Of a stretch of 64,000 nucleotides of DNA, positions 24,140 to 36,861 are shown piece by piece; the stretch's first letter is position 1; each line of letters begins with the position of its first letter. Source of the DNA: Druceiella hillmani (lineage: Eukaryota; Arthropoda; Insecta; Lepidoptera; Hepialidae); NCBI GenBank assembly GCA_039881145.1, contig JAYKKI010000003.1:9634501-9698500 (forward strand), given 5' to 3'. A program made the position numbers and the translations under genes. Below the pieces are notes generated by a model. That model was not told the origin of the DNA. It saw nothing but the letters and a program-made list of their open reading frames with translations, and did no database searches.

Positions 24140-27100
24140 TTTATAATAAAGAAAAACTTATATCTTTTATGATAACAAATTTTGAAAATTAATTTACCTT
24201 TTTATGATACGTATGGAATTAGGAAATTAAATGTTTGTATTAAATATTTATTCCATTTTAATGTATGTGGTAAAAACTTTGTAAATAATTAAATTTAAAG
24301 TCAAAATGTAACGTATAAATAAAAGGCATAGCTTTGTTGTTATGAATCTAATCTCAGTTATTAAGATATCTAATCTCACATCCTAACTGTTATTAACAAA
24401 AGAAGGATGAGGCCATTTATAGACAATTACAACTGTTACTTGTAAATATTAAATCGAAAATGGTTAATTGGCTGGGTAGCTTTTTCATACTAATCTTCAG
24501 AATGAAACGTACAAAAAATATAATGACCCAATACTTGACTTTTACATACAAAAAATGTAAATTGTTTGAATTTTTAAAGTACAAAAATAAGTTTAATAAT
24601 GTCATAGAAAAATGCTTTCTAAGGAATTTTTCACAAACATATTTTTTTTAAATTGTATGACATGTTCCCATTTAAAACTTGCTGTGGTAAACAATTAATT
24701 ACAGCTTTATCAGACGTATCATAGTATCTTTACTAAGTTTTTGGGAATCAGGACAAAAACAACAATAGTGTTTATTTGCCATCATACGATTTTATGCATT
24801 TGAATTGACAAATTTTTTATTTAATACTTCTATTTATGATTGTTAAGTAGGAAAATGTTATTGAATTATAACATTTTCCTTCAATGTTGAAAGTATTTCC
24901 ATTTGCTATTTTTACCAAAAAAATCAATTTGGATTAAAGGTGGGTAAACCATTTTATGTAACAGTCATTTTCAATGTAACGATTAACAGTACACCCATGA
25001 TGGATATCACACAAGAAGAATTTAAGGGGTTAAAATCGCTTTTGTAACGAGGTGACGTTTGTTAACAATCAAGATTCTGTCATATAGTGGAGTCCATGTA
25101 GAGCATTAAGAATGAAATATTAAAATATTAGTCATGTAGGTAATGAGGCACATTTAACAGCAGAATAAGTCAATCTGTCATGTTTCATAACAAACGTACG
25201 ATGCGTTGTCGAGGTGGTACTGTTTGTGTTTGTAGTTAATATATATATGTTACTAAAAATATAAACTGGACAATACGACTTTGTTTACAATAGAATTATT
25301 GCGCTGGATAATTTAGGTTTTTGCATAATAATTTTAACAAAGATTAAATTCTAATCTGAGCTTAATTAGTTCTCTCTATAAAAAAAGTCGATTTCGATAG
25401 AATAGCTATAATAAAAATAAACAAAATTCAATAATGTATTCAGCCCAAAAAAACGTCCGCGACGAGATTAAATATCAGTTATGCCACTAATATATATATA
25501 TATCAATTTATATTCGGGAAAATGATCTAAACATATTATTCATAAACACTTATTGATTATCATAAGTTTTATATTATCTCCTAGAAATAATTTTTGTTGA
25601 ACGTCTAGACTTGAAGAATTTTTAAAATACTTTTAAGAATATATTAAACAGCAAGACTTATAATTGCTATATAATAACTATGTAAGACTTATAATAAATA
25701 TGAAACAATTGTAATCAAAATGCATATGAGATTTTACACACGGAAATTGATACGGGCTGAAGTTCATACGACACAAAAATACCATTTCTTTACCGTTTTA
25801 GAAACTTTTTTAATACTCAATTTCTCTGTGATTGAGAATAATAAAAACCCAAAATTTGAATTTGATTTTATTCCCGATTTCATGTATTATTACTAAATAG
25901 CACGAAAATAATAAATAAGACACTCGTACATATAATTTTATGTGCACAAAATGCAAAAAAAATAAAGAGGAAGAGTAAATTAGGCTTTTCCAAAATGGTT
26001 TGATGAAATAAGATTATTCATGGGATGAAAATTTTACAATAGTTTAAATATGCAACATTGAACCGAAATCTAATGTCATTTTAGTTGAAGTCATTGTTAA
26101 CGAAATAGGTGAAATTTATGTACATACTTGACTTCCGAAATCCGTGCAGCTCACGACGAGTTTAAAATCTAGAATTATAATAGTCAATTATTCCATAAAA
26201 ACTCAAAAATTATATGCCAAAAGATATTCCTAAATGTGATACTTACGTAGAAAACAAGACGTAAAAATCAATATCAGTTTAATTTGTCATGTTTTTTCTT
26301 GCTCTACTGATCTGTAATCAAATTAAATAGATATAATAGAGTACATGCAATTGTGTCACAATCATTTTAGTTTACCATCAGGCTTCTCGAAGTGTTTGCC
26401 GTTAATAAAGGGCAAAGATTATCTTTCAGTTTTTCAGTCGATGTTGTAAGTAATACTTTAAGCATAGGAAATCGTGCAAAATTTATTAGCAATTAATTTA
26501 TTAACTATTCATTATGAATAATCGCAATGTAAGTTTGGATTTCTTTCCAAGAATCCGCATAATTTTATTCCGTCTGCCTATCCACACAATTTTCATATTA
26601 TTTCAGAATCTTTGTATTATTGTACCACAAACGATAAACGCTTTTATAGCCTTTGCTTGATTATGGAGCTGTATGTTATCGTGACCTTACTGTAAGTCAG
26701 TATAAATAGAGCTCCTTAAAAAATTATATATTCGCTCTTTACGTATTTTGTGGTTTCGTTATTAGAAAATCCCTATAGTCAATATTATCTCTATTCATTC
26801 ATAACCTTTCAGGTAATTACTTTCTGAATACTTCCAAAATTCTCCTTATTCTTAACAGGTTACCTTTTAGTAATATCCCCTCAGTTACATGTTGTCAAAC
26901 TCTGGAATAAATTTGATCTTAACGTTTGAAACGAATTCTTGGTCTATTTTGTGAAAATCGTCTCTTAAGATGTTCGGTTCTTAATTCCTTCCCTTTTCTC
27001 TCTTCGTTATTTTCATGTCCTATCTTTTTCCTATCCGTGTTCATAAATCAGTTATTTGTTATCTATTTATCATTAATTTAATCTTAACTAAAAAAAATTA

Positions 27101-28105
27101 TTTTTAATCGTTATAGACAATTTCGCATGTATCACTAACGGTCTACTGCAGTCTACAACGATACTAAGTAATCAATTTCTGGTTTTTTGGTTGACAAACA
27201 TTGACAAAGAGAATTCTTATGTAGAAATAATTTCGACAAATACATTTTACGTTGAAAACGACATAAATAAAAATGTCAATATATTGATTCTTATGAATTA
27301 TCTGTACATATATCGTACATATCGCAATCTTAAGAATAAGTGCATAAATAATCAAAAAAGTGTGAGACACTAACCGAATTACATGTAACTCCTCTATTAC
27401 TTAAAAAAATGCAATGTTAGCATTTTTTTAATAAATAGCAACATATGAAAAATAACATTAATTAAAAAAGAACATAAAATCCATAGGAAAAAAATATAAA
27501 TTGTTTCTTGTAACATGTCTTTTTTCTGAAATTAATGCAGGTTTTACATTTGTACATATATGGTTATGTAATTGTATTCACTTAAATGAATAATTTAATG
27601 AATTATTACATATAATAAAACGATCGTCTCTGCCTGTGTGAAAATTTCACCTAACTTAATTGTTTCCTAAAAATGATAGAAAAATCATGTGAAAACTGTG
27701 CTTTCATACTTAAATAATATTTATACCAAGAATATAGCTTTTATATAAAGTCAAATATATTTTATTTTTAGAATAAGAATTAATATATGCATTTCGGCAA
27801 TCCACTACAAACATATATTGTAAAAGTGAAACATTGTCTGTTCGTTTATTTGCTATCACGCTTAAAGGGCCTGATGCATTTCTATGATATTTTGCATTTC
27901 TATGATAATTAATATATATAATAAATTGAAAAAATGAAAGATTGGTTATCTATGATGATGAAAATAATGATTAAAGATTGGTAAAGCAAAGTACCGTAAA
28001 ATTAAAAGTACTACAGCCACCTTAAAAATCTTGGTTATCAGGACAATATCTTTTATCGAAAACAATTATTAAACACATTATAGTTTATATTAATGAAATT
28101 AAAAT
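24140..28105. other. AT-rich non-coding stretch
   Basis: No gene is supported. Contains a perfect hairpin (24849-24880) and a short TA run at 25490-25503. Near 25140 one frame reads about NEAHLTAE, which hints at a transposase motif but is too short to call. Confidence 0.5.
24849..24880. repeat. Perfect 13-bp hairpin
   Basis: AGGAAAATGTTAT (24849-24861), loop TGAATT, and the exact complement at 24868-24880. Not followed by a T-run in a way that suggests a bacterial-type terminator; function unknown. Confidence 0.85.
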
Positions 28106-28109
28106 GGTA

Positions 28110-30180
28110 TCGTTTGAAGTAAGATAAGTTGTCGAACCAAGATATATGCGTAGAATTGAAAATCAAGGTCAACTATATCACTCCAATGGAAACATTCTAC
28201 CAGTCGCAGAGAATACACACAAATTTTTCAGATTTATTTTATTGAAGATCACAATATTCAAGCAAATATTTGGTATACTAATATAAGTTATATAAATCCA
28301 GATTTTTCACTTAAATTGCAAGGTCTTTCACACGAAAACAATAATTATATTTTGTTATCGTTGAAATATGCCATAGAATTTATATTGCAATATGTACCTT
28401 ATTTCAAGATTATAATTCATGCTGTCAAACAATCCTCTCATCAATATGAGTGTATGCACACATGACCAGTGAGGTTTCTTTATTAATAAACGCTTAGAAA
28501 TTTGGAGCGGTAAATGTTATTCTATGGGCACGAGATAAAATGAAACAAAAAATGTGTTCTCTTAATCGGGCATATGATGCTCTACCCTTACGTTATCCTA
28601 TAATATTTTGTAGAGGTGAAGAAGGATATACAATATCCATCCCATAAATTAATTCTAATACTGGACAAATCTATGAAAGAGGGATTCATGCACGAACTTT
28701 TAGGCATATCGATTGATTATACGAAGTGAAAGGTTTAATTTGATTCTTTGTTATGCCGTGTAACGAATCAGTTTTGGATGTACATGTATGCGAAAATATA
28801 TAAGGAAAATAGAAGAAGGATCGTAATTAGACAAAATAACACTCAATCGGTCTGTTCTCTCTATTAATATTTCTTGCAATCCACGATTGGTGGAAATAAG
28901 ATCAAATTTGTATAGTACCACCTTTCCTCACGGACACGATGATAGTTTTAATAGAATGTATCTATTAAAACTTAAATAAATTTGTTTGCATAAAAAAATG
29001 CAAAATTTTTGCAACATGCAAATATTTTATATCTAAAATAGTGGTCAATGAGAAGTGTGCTTTAGGGTCATCTACTAATTTGATTCGAAAACAAAATACG
29101 TCCTGATCTGATTGATGACTCATATAAATGAGTAAAAATCTCCGATCCTGATCAAGACCCGAATTCACACGCAAAAGGAACCAAATGGTTCACAGGCTAT
29201 GCGTATACTTAAATATACACTCTCCATTCTTAAAGGATGGAGTTTCCTCTATACACTATCTAAAAGAATTCATGAAAGAAACATTAACGCCAGATGGTAG
29301 GTATCCGAAATAGAGGAGACATACATCTGCAGATATTGGTCACACTACATTAATTATTATTAAGGAAAATTACACAGAAGGATATAACTGATGGATCGTT
29401 CCGTACAACGCCATGTTGCTCAGAATTTTTGACGGACTTATATTATTGAGTGATACAGCTCAGTCGAAGCTAATAAGGACATGTGCATCTCATAGTAAAG
29501 AGTATTGGGTTTGGTTCACGAAATATCAAATTTATTTATTTAGCTGCATGTCTTAAAAAGAGAGATTCTGTTTATTTTATAGCTGAAAATCCTTCGCCGA
29601 CTTTAGCCCATCCTCGGAATAACATTTTCACAGTTTTTTCCAAGTTACTTATTTAATCCGTTTGCAAAAACGTTGCTATATTATGAAGTACCAACTTATT
29701 ATACACAGGCCAAGAATAAAAATTCATACCAAAATCAAAGATTATCCGTAGTCGAATCAAAGATTATACCGAGATAAAAAACAGTGGTTGTACATACACT
29801 TCTGTCCCAATAACACAGAATGCTTTATCAACAGCTTTTGTTGCATAAAATTACAAGTCCAACGTCTTTCCCAAGTTTACATATAATAGTTGGAGGCGTC
29901 CATAGTTCTTACGAGTCAGCTTGCCAAGCTTTATGGTTGCTTGAAGATGATTATCACTGAATTTAACCCTCAAAGAAGCAATTCTGAGTGCAAATGCAAC
30001 ATCAGTGAGAAAATGTTTCTCAATTAAGCTTAGATTTTGTAACGTGTCTAATCTGTCACTTAATTGAATTTTCACAAGGAAGTATGGTTGAAGAAATTTT
30101 ACATCGCGAATAAGAACAGAATTAAAAACTTTGCTTTGTTGTAAAGATAGGGCAATCTTGACAACAATGACCAAGTTTTT
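28110..30180 (+). pseudogene. Autonomous Helitron Rep/helicase relic, N-terminal and Rep part
   Basis: Frames read in turn give the Helitron-like N-terminal and Rep regions in the right order. They are: RIENQGQLYHSNG (about 28145-28200), NRAYDAL then RYPIIFCRGEEGY (about 28565-28635), an MYMYAKI segment (about 28780), TCNPRLVEI (about 28870), HGHDD (about 28935), PDQDP (about 29145), ETLTPDGRYPK (about 29280), WIVPYNAMLLRIF (about 29393-29435), LLYEVPTYYTQ (about 29665-29705), SPTSFPSL (about 29855) and SSYESACQALWLLEDDYH (about 29905-29960). Dozens of stops and frameshifts interrupt it. Where the rolling-circle HUH motif (PHxH) should be, about 29062-29080, the frame reads LGSSTNLI, so both histidines are gone. 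It continues into the helicase part that follows. Confidence 0.9.
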
Positions 30181-30394
30181 AATGTCGCATTACATGAATT
30201 TGAAAAATAAGTAAAATCACTGTCACGCAAAAGTATTAAAAATATGGGCCTATATATCTTTGAAAATGACAATGCTTTGTCTTAAGTTAACGTATGTATG
30301 AAAGAAACATGATATACTGAGAAAAAATTAGAATCACTGACAGCAAGGCAAAAGATGTCATCCTCATAAAAAATTCGCTATGAAACTATCTTCG

Positions 30395-31600
30395 CAAGCG
30401 TTTGTTCCACATTTGGAAATTTTTTTTTAGATGCACATAATAGAAGCGGAAATACTTTATAAATACATTTTTTGTTAGCAAGACTCCAGTCAGAACGTTT
30501 TACAGCTAAAGCAATGGCTTCATCCAGCATTGCTTGTTGGAAAACAAGCAACTTACGCTAGGTTCAAACAACTTAATTACTACTATACGCCATTCGCGAT
30601 AGTTCTGGAATATATGACATACTTAAACATAGTAACGGAGCAAAATTAATACATTAGTGTTCTTTGATAATGTGGGATTAAAGCATATTATCTTATAAGA
30701 TTTAAATGGAAGTGCTCGAGCTTACACTAAAGAGTCTCAATAACAATAATCTAATTACGGGTGGTGGGACAGTCACTTTCGCCCGTAATTTCAAACATAT
30801 ACTACCAGTGATTCACGAAGAACTTGCACAAATTATTAAAAACATTTTTATAATTTTGTGTAGCGGCATGCTTAAAAGTTATTTCGCACTATAAATATAC
30901 ATTACTAAATATTTCATACACTACCATCGAAACACATTAATTCCAAATTTCATTAGAGGTTTCTGATTTATGTTTGATCTTCAATAACATTTACGACATA
31001 TATCCGGAATATATCCGCACACAGCCATATATTCAGAATTTAACTTTGTATTAAAATTACTTCATTCGTGGTATAGCGGAAGAGCTATTTTGGCCTCAAG
31101 AAATCATGCCTTCGACAGTACCGATGACCAAATGTAGTCTAAGTTTGATAATGCTCCTTTACGTACATGCATGTCTACCGATACATTGATAAATGAACAA
31201 AATTCTGAGCATTTACTAACTGAAATTTCTAATTTAATCAATCAACCTGAAATGTTGTCATATAACCTCAGAACCAATGCAGCACAAATCGTAGTGTTTC
31301 GCAATTTAAATTCTCATAAATTCTGCAATGGAACACGTCTACTGGTTATAAAATTACAAAATTATCTACTAAGGGTCATTGTAATCAGTAGTTCTTCTAC
31401 TGGAGAAAATTTTGTTGCTCTGAGTATCATTCATCTTCACAGACTTGCCATTCAATTTAAGCGATTTCAGTTTTCACATTGGCTTTGCTATGACTATGCA
31501 AAAAGCAAAGGGTAAAACTTTAAAGGTTATTGGAGTCAGTTTAATACAACTCTGATTCTCGTGCGGTTACTTATATTCAATCTTTTCCAACAATAATTTT
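30395..31600 (+). pseudogene. Autonomous Helitron relic, PIF1-type helicase part
   Basis: This continues the Helitron protein in order. A decayed Walker A reads FFLDAHNRSGNTL (about 30420-30460) in place of the usual APGGTGKT. Then come AKAMASSSIA (about 30505), IMWD with a stop in the DE box (about 30667) and LTLKSLNNNNLITGGGTVTF followed by HILPVI (about 30718-30812). Next are LASRNHAFDSTDDQM (about 31095-31135), STDTLINEQ (about 31173), FRNLNSHKFCNGTRL (about 31300-31340), FKRFQFSHW (about 31458) and a KSKGKTLKV-like end (about 31500). The LRNLxPxxLCNGTRL and INKSQGQTL motifs are diagnostic of Helitron and PIF1 helicases. A frame of 114 codons (31171-31515) survives by chance; the gene is dead. 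I could not place the CTRR 3' terminus, although a CTAGT occurs near 31766. Confidence 0.9.
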
Positions 31601-32634
31601 GTGTCATTTTATCATCTTTATACACAAAGTCATGCCAATTTTCATAACAATTCCCATTTCTTAGTACAAGGTATTGCGTATGATGAACTCGATCGATGAA
31701 ATTTACTTAATATACAGGTTGTTAGATTCTTCAATTTATATATTAATCAAGTTGTTAGATCATCTAGTGGGAGAAATGACGTATGAAAAACTTGGGAGAA
31801 ATAAATAAATAAATATACCGAGATATATTTTAATCAGTAATTGATTTATTCTATGAAACAGAATCTAGGGTAATAATTTCGTGAGTTACTAGATAAATTG
31901 CTTTTTCCGAGCTAATTTTAAATTTTTCTTCGTTTTTTAACATCAGTGAAGATTTATTTTGAAATTATATATTTATTTGAATTTATAATTTAAATTGCTT
32001 TCGAAAAAAAAATATCCCAGTAAATTTATAGTTTTAAGTTGGCCGAGTTTTAGTTTCCATTTTCCCCCTAAGATATTCAAATAGTCTTATTAATATCTTC
32101 ATTTAAACGTTTTTAATTATTTTGACTACTTAATTTAATTTTGACTGCGTATAACATTTAAATTTCATTACAGTCCAAGGCATGTAACATCCTAACTGTA
32201 AAATTGTATGATAAAGAAAATTCCGTCATTAATTCTGACATTTTACAGATGCGAATAATTTTTCTAACCAGCCATTATCCTTGTAGAACGACTTAGAAAA
32301 TAAATTCACGAAGAGTGTATACTAAAATTTATATAGTATAATAAAAATTAAAAAGTTAAATTTTACCATAAGAAAAAAATAAAGTAAGATTAATTGTCGT
32401 CATGAAATTAAGGCAAAAATTACCAACTTGTTAAATGATTATCAAAGAAATATATTTACATGTGTGGTTCTTCTGTAGTAATTCAGTTAACAAATACTTA
32501 TTAACAAACTTTTGGTAACAACTATACATCATCTTATATTGAAATGTTAAAAAGTGGGTGCGACTTCTATATAGCAATAACTTATATACATAAAATTTAA
32601 TACCAATAGTGGAATGCAATAATTTCATACCTAT
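31601..32634. other. AT-rich non-coding stretch
   Basis: Probably includes the Helitron 3' flank. No gene is seen. Confidence 0.5.
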
Positions 32635-32803
32635 ATGTGTGTGTGTGTGTGTGCGTGCGTGCGCGCGTGAACGCGTGTGCGCGTGAGCGCATGTGAGGCG
32701 CGTGAGGGCGCATGTGCGCGCGTGTGCGTGCGTGCATGCGTGTGTACGTGTGCGTGAGTGTGTGCGTATGTTTGTGTGCATGTGCGTGTATGTGTGTGTG
32801 TAT
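32635..32803. repeat. Compound alternating purine-pyrimidine tract (TG/CG/TA)
   Basis: About 170 bases of almost strictly alternating pyrimidine-purine steps: TG runs, many GCGCG and GTGCG blocks, a few CA and TA steps. It is the most G+C-rich simple repeat in the window. The His/Ala/Thr-rich and Arg/Val/Cys-rich frames across it are artefacts of the repeat. Confidence 0.95.
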
Positions 32804-35800
32804 TATGAATCAATATTTTACTTGCACACGAATATTAAAGAGACCTTAATAATTTTAAGTAAAACGCGCAAGATAATTGTCAAACTCGTTACAAAGGAGA
32901 GATAAACGATGTCAAGTTCGATGTTTTCATCCTAAGCTCTAATTCCATTTAGTTCAAATATTGCATATAAATAAACATGGACGGTACTTCAGGTAAGCAT
33001 GGGCGATTCTTCAGCCATTCACGTCAGGTAAGTTGAATACCATCATATTCCACTTTCATCACATCTTTATTTAATTATATTTAAGTGTACCTGTTTTGCA
33101 TATATTACATCTGAATTTTACTACTAATGCTCTTATTCGTTTATATTTTGATTTTGTTACTTGGTTTGTAGAAAAGCTAATATCCTCAGAATTAATTTTT
33201 ATTTATTGTGTGCTCGTATTAAGTTTTTGATAATGTGTATTTGTGAAGGTTTCTAGAAAATAATATACCAGTATTTTTATGCATCACCATGATAATATTT
33301 TTTTTTTCATAAATGGATATTTAGAATATTAAAGAAATTATTTACATATTTAAAGTCAAACATAATATAATACATTTTATTAAATACCTTATAAATAACG
33401 GCATACCACATTTGATATTGGCGCTGCAGCGTTCAGTGTATCCAATAAAAAGGTAGTGCGATGGTCAAATGCTTGGAGGTGTATTCGACTTTGTAAATTT
33501 TATGCGATTTATCAATTTCTGATATTGATCCCAGTGTACTGTAGTCAATAAACATAAAACATAAGTATGTTAAATATCTAATGATTTTATTGCTTGTTGC
33601 GGAATAAAATCAGGTTTATAATAAAATTATTTTTGTGATAATATAAAGGTACGTTTCAAGTGTAAATGAGAAAAAAAACACTTTTAATAATATTTCCTAA
33701 CGTTAACTTCATTTTTATATGTAGAAATATCAATTAAGTATACCAACTTTAAAAAAATATTTAAAAAAAAACTCTAGTTCTTTAAATCTAAACTTTGAAT
33801 TTTTAGAACCACTGAAAAACTCACTATCCTATAAAGTTTTTGCCATAAAAAATTCTAAAACATAGGTCGATTTTAGCTGTAAAATATTTTGAACCACTTT
33901 AAATAAAGAATTGTTCGAAGACAATGTCATCTGATAATAGCATGCCACTAGATCGGCCCTCGATTGCGAGTGAGATACGACTTCCTTACATCTGACAAGA
34001 TGACCGCTCCTCTTGTTATCACGTCACAGCTTGAAAGCTTTCTGGAACAAAAGCTTACAGATAACTGCTCAACAGACGTTACAAAGAAAATGTGCTTATA
34101 TAACAGAAAGCGATATAATACCGTTCATTCCATTTATTTACGTGAATTGATAACAGTTATATGACTATTGAAAAGAGAATGGATAGTATATACTGCTTAA
34201 ATAGACCTTCGATGCGATATACAGTTAATAAAAGTGTTGAAATATTTATAGTTTGGCAATATTATCTAAAAATAACCCTACACTTGGTACTAGTTCTGAA
34301 AAAATATCAATACCTAAAAACAACAAATCAAAAGGTGAATGTTGTACTACAGTAGTCGGCTTGGAAAATATAGATTTACTTTTACTTATACGGCCATATT
34401 TTACCACTAATTTGAATATAAGAAGAGTTTTGAAGCAAAAGTCGACGATCAGCACGAAAATACCCTTTTTGGATTTATTAATTCTTATTCTATCTTATAC
34501 AGTTTTTAAAGTTTATGACGAAATAGTGTTCAGAAAATATACCTTTAGAAGATTTCGGAATTAAAGAACAAATTTGATTTCAGTTTTGTCTGATTGAACT
34601 GAATCTAGAAGATATCTCGGGGTTCACCAAGTGAGTAAAAATGATAATCACTAGACATTTCATGAATTTGCTTTCATTTCTTATTTTTGTATGTATTTTA
34701 TGATATTCGTTCTGACATGGAGTCTTTTTATTGCTCTTGAGTGCTCGCATTATTTAATTTTGCATGCAGAGTCGATGTTGAATTAAAATATGGTTCTCTT
34801 CTTTATTATTTGTATCTTCTATATTTAATAACAATTATCAGTCTTGATAAGTGATTCATTTTTGTTCAGTCTACGGTGAAGAGTTTCAGATCATATAATT
34901 TATTTACAGAATAATTTTCTATATTACCTCAGATATATGTCAATACTTTAAGAGTTTCATTGCTTTGTTGTTTACGCTTTTTTCAACTTATCGTGTGTTA
35001 TGATTATTTTGTTAATTACCTTCCAAAGAAATTTTTTTAATTTTTTTGATTCTAATATTCCACGTAAAAATATCGTAATTTATTTCCTGACTAAAATCTT
35101 AACTTTTGGGAAACGGCGTACAAAATATTAAGCCTCCACGCCCTTATACAGATCTAATGTAGTCTTGAGTATGCATCCTCTATTGTGAATCCTAAGTCAC
35201 ATTATCATTCTTTGTGAATACTATATGAATTCTAACTTATATTTGGGTTAAAAACAGACATATTTACCGACAGAATTGAAAACTAACAACACATTTTCTT
35301 ATTAACACCAACCACGTAAAGTATTATTCATGTTTATTATTTACTAAATTTCATATAATTTTAAACTCGGCGTTGGATAACAACTTACCATTAACAGAAA
35401 TAAAACGATAGTTAGATACTTTCTTGAATTATTTATTTTACATGTCATATATCGTAAATACCCTTTTTGGATTTATTAATTTTACATGTTATATATAGTT
35501 TACATGTTATATATCGTAAATAAGCTAGTATGAATCAATGCGGCGTTTGGGCGTCAAATTACAAGAATTCTGATCACACATACAATGCTTTTCGAATGGT
35601 TTCTTTTTCTTTAAAACTGGACCGTTTTACATTGAAATAGCAACAGCTGAATTTTTGAGAAAAAATATTAGAAACGTTGCACAAATCTGAAGCCTAAATG
35701 AAACAGGAAAAGATAGGCTATAGGTTCACCTGGAGTAAGTATATTTTCTTTCCAGCAGAGGGGGTTAAAACCCAAAAGATAGACCGGACGTTCAATAGCT

Positions 35801-36154
35801 ATGTAGTAAATTTATTTTTTATCATAGGCGGTTAAAGATGGTCAACGAAGTTCGGATAAATTTCATCTGGAATTGAAACCTTTGTTGTGCCAAATCTCAT
35901 ATTGAGCATTCAAATAATTCTTATTGCAATCAACGAAGTGAGTCTAATAAAATAATAAAAAGTAAAATAAAACAAAGCCCCTACATTTATAGAAGTGGTA
36001 TGAAAAAATTTAGTAAAGAGAATAATTTGTTCAAAATTAAAAAAAAGACGGAAACAGCATGAAGACGACCAAGCTTTGGGAATAAAAGTACCTTTAAATT
36101 GCACTAATGCTGAGGTCTTCTCATCCTCATTTTAATTTTGACCCTCTAAACGGA
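32804..36154. other. AT-rich non-coding stretch
   Basis: No gene is supported. A frame at 33964-34164 (+), with a segment ITSQLESFLEQKL, is the most protein-like but has no splice signals I trust. AAATACCCTTTTTGGATT and the eight bases after it occur at about 34458 and again at about 35456; the second copy is followed by a small repeat of TTTACATGTTATATAT(C/A)GT units to about 35523. Confidence 0.45.
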
Positions 36155-36161
36155 CATATAT

Positions 36162-36196
<35 letters not shown>
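36155..36196. repeat. (TA)n tract, left of a Helitron-like element
   Basis: About 20 TA units ending in A immediately before the element's TC. Confidence 0.95.
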
Positions 36197-36199
<3 letters not shown>

Positions 36200-36745
36200 A
36201 TATATAAAACAAAGTCGGGTTAGTTACACCATTTATAACACGAGAACGGCTGGACCGATTTTCATGATCTTTGATATGATGGATTTGTCTCCGCAACGAA
36301 TAGCAGAATAACTATTAAACCATCGGAAGAATTCGAGAAAAAAAAATGTTTGAAGAAAATTCATTTTCCCATACATTTTGCAAGGAACACCTTTTTTGTT
36401 GATATATCGAGAACGGATTGACTGATATATTTTTCATTGAATATTTATATGATTATAATATATTTATCGAATTTTCTTTTATCTTTGCTTTGGGAAGTAA
36501 ATATAAATAAACAATCATTGCGATTGGCTTCAATAAAGCAAATGCCTTGCCGCCACGTGAATTACATTTATTTCGATGTAATTAAAATGTTTTTCATTTT
36601 AAGATTTGTATATTTATTGAACCTAATTAATTTTGAGTAATTATTTGATTTTAATAAAAACCTGAATTTAATTTAGCTAATAAGTTAACACAAAATTTAT
36701 TGATTCTGAAGCGTTCAGTTAAAGTTCAAGTTCCCCGGGTCAGCT

Positions 36746-36747
<2 letters not shown>
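36197..36747 (+). mobile_element. Non-autonomous Helitron-like element inside a (TA)n tract
   Basis: The left end begins TCTATATATAAAACAAAGTC and continues with TTACACCATTTATAACACGA, GAACGGCTGGACCGATTTTC, phrases typical (from memory) of insect Helitron 5' ends. The right end CCCCGGGTCAGCTTG resembles the usual GGGTCAGCTAG terminus with one change in the CTRR motif (CTTG). The flanking bases are A and T, as expected for Helitron insertion without target duplication. (TA)n lies on both sides, which suggests insertion into a single TA microsatellite. A 67-codon frame inside (36437-36640) is Ile/Tyr-rich and unlikely to be real. Confidence 0.62.
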
Positions 36748-36749
<2 letters not shown>

Positions 36750-36789
<40 letters not shown>

Positions 36790-36793
36790 ACTA

Positions 36794-36843
<50 letters not shown>

Positions 36844-36861
36844 CACATATGTATATATATA
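36750..36861. repeat. (TA)n tract, right of the Helitron-like element
   Basis: TA units with a few TG, CA and AACTATC interruptions. Confidence 0.95.

Noticed and set aside
25140..25200. Possible transposase motif (NEAHLTAE)
   Set aside because: Too short, with a stop directly after and no supporting motifs before or after.
28965..29174. 69-codon minus-strand frame
   Set aside because: Antisense to the Helitron Rep region.
29851..30174. 107-codon minus-strand frame
   Set aside because: It is antisense to the Helitron relic, whose motifs are on the plus strand.
32431..32905. Open frames rich in His/Ala/Thr/Arg or Val/Cys/Arg
   Set aside because: They translate the alternating TG/CG tract.
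33964..34164. 66-codon plus-strand frame
   Set aside because: Moderately protein-like but no splice sites, no family and no G+C rise; not enough to call.
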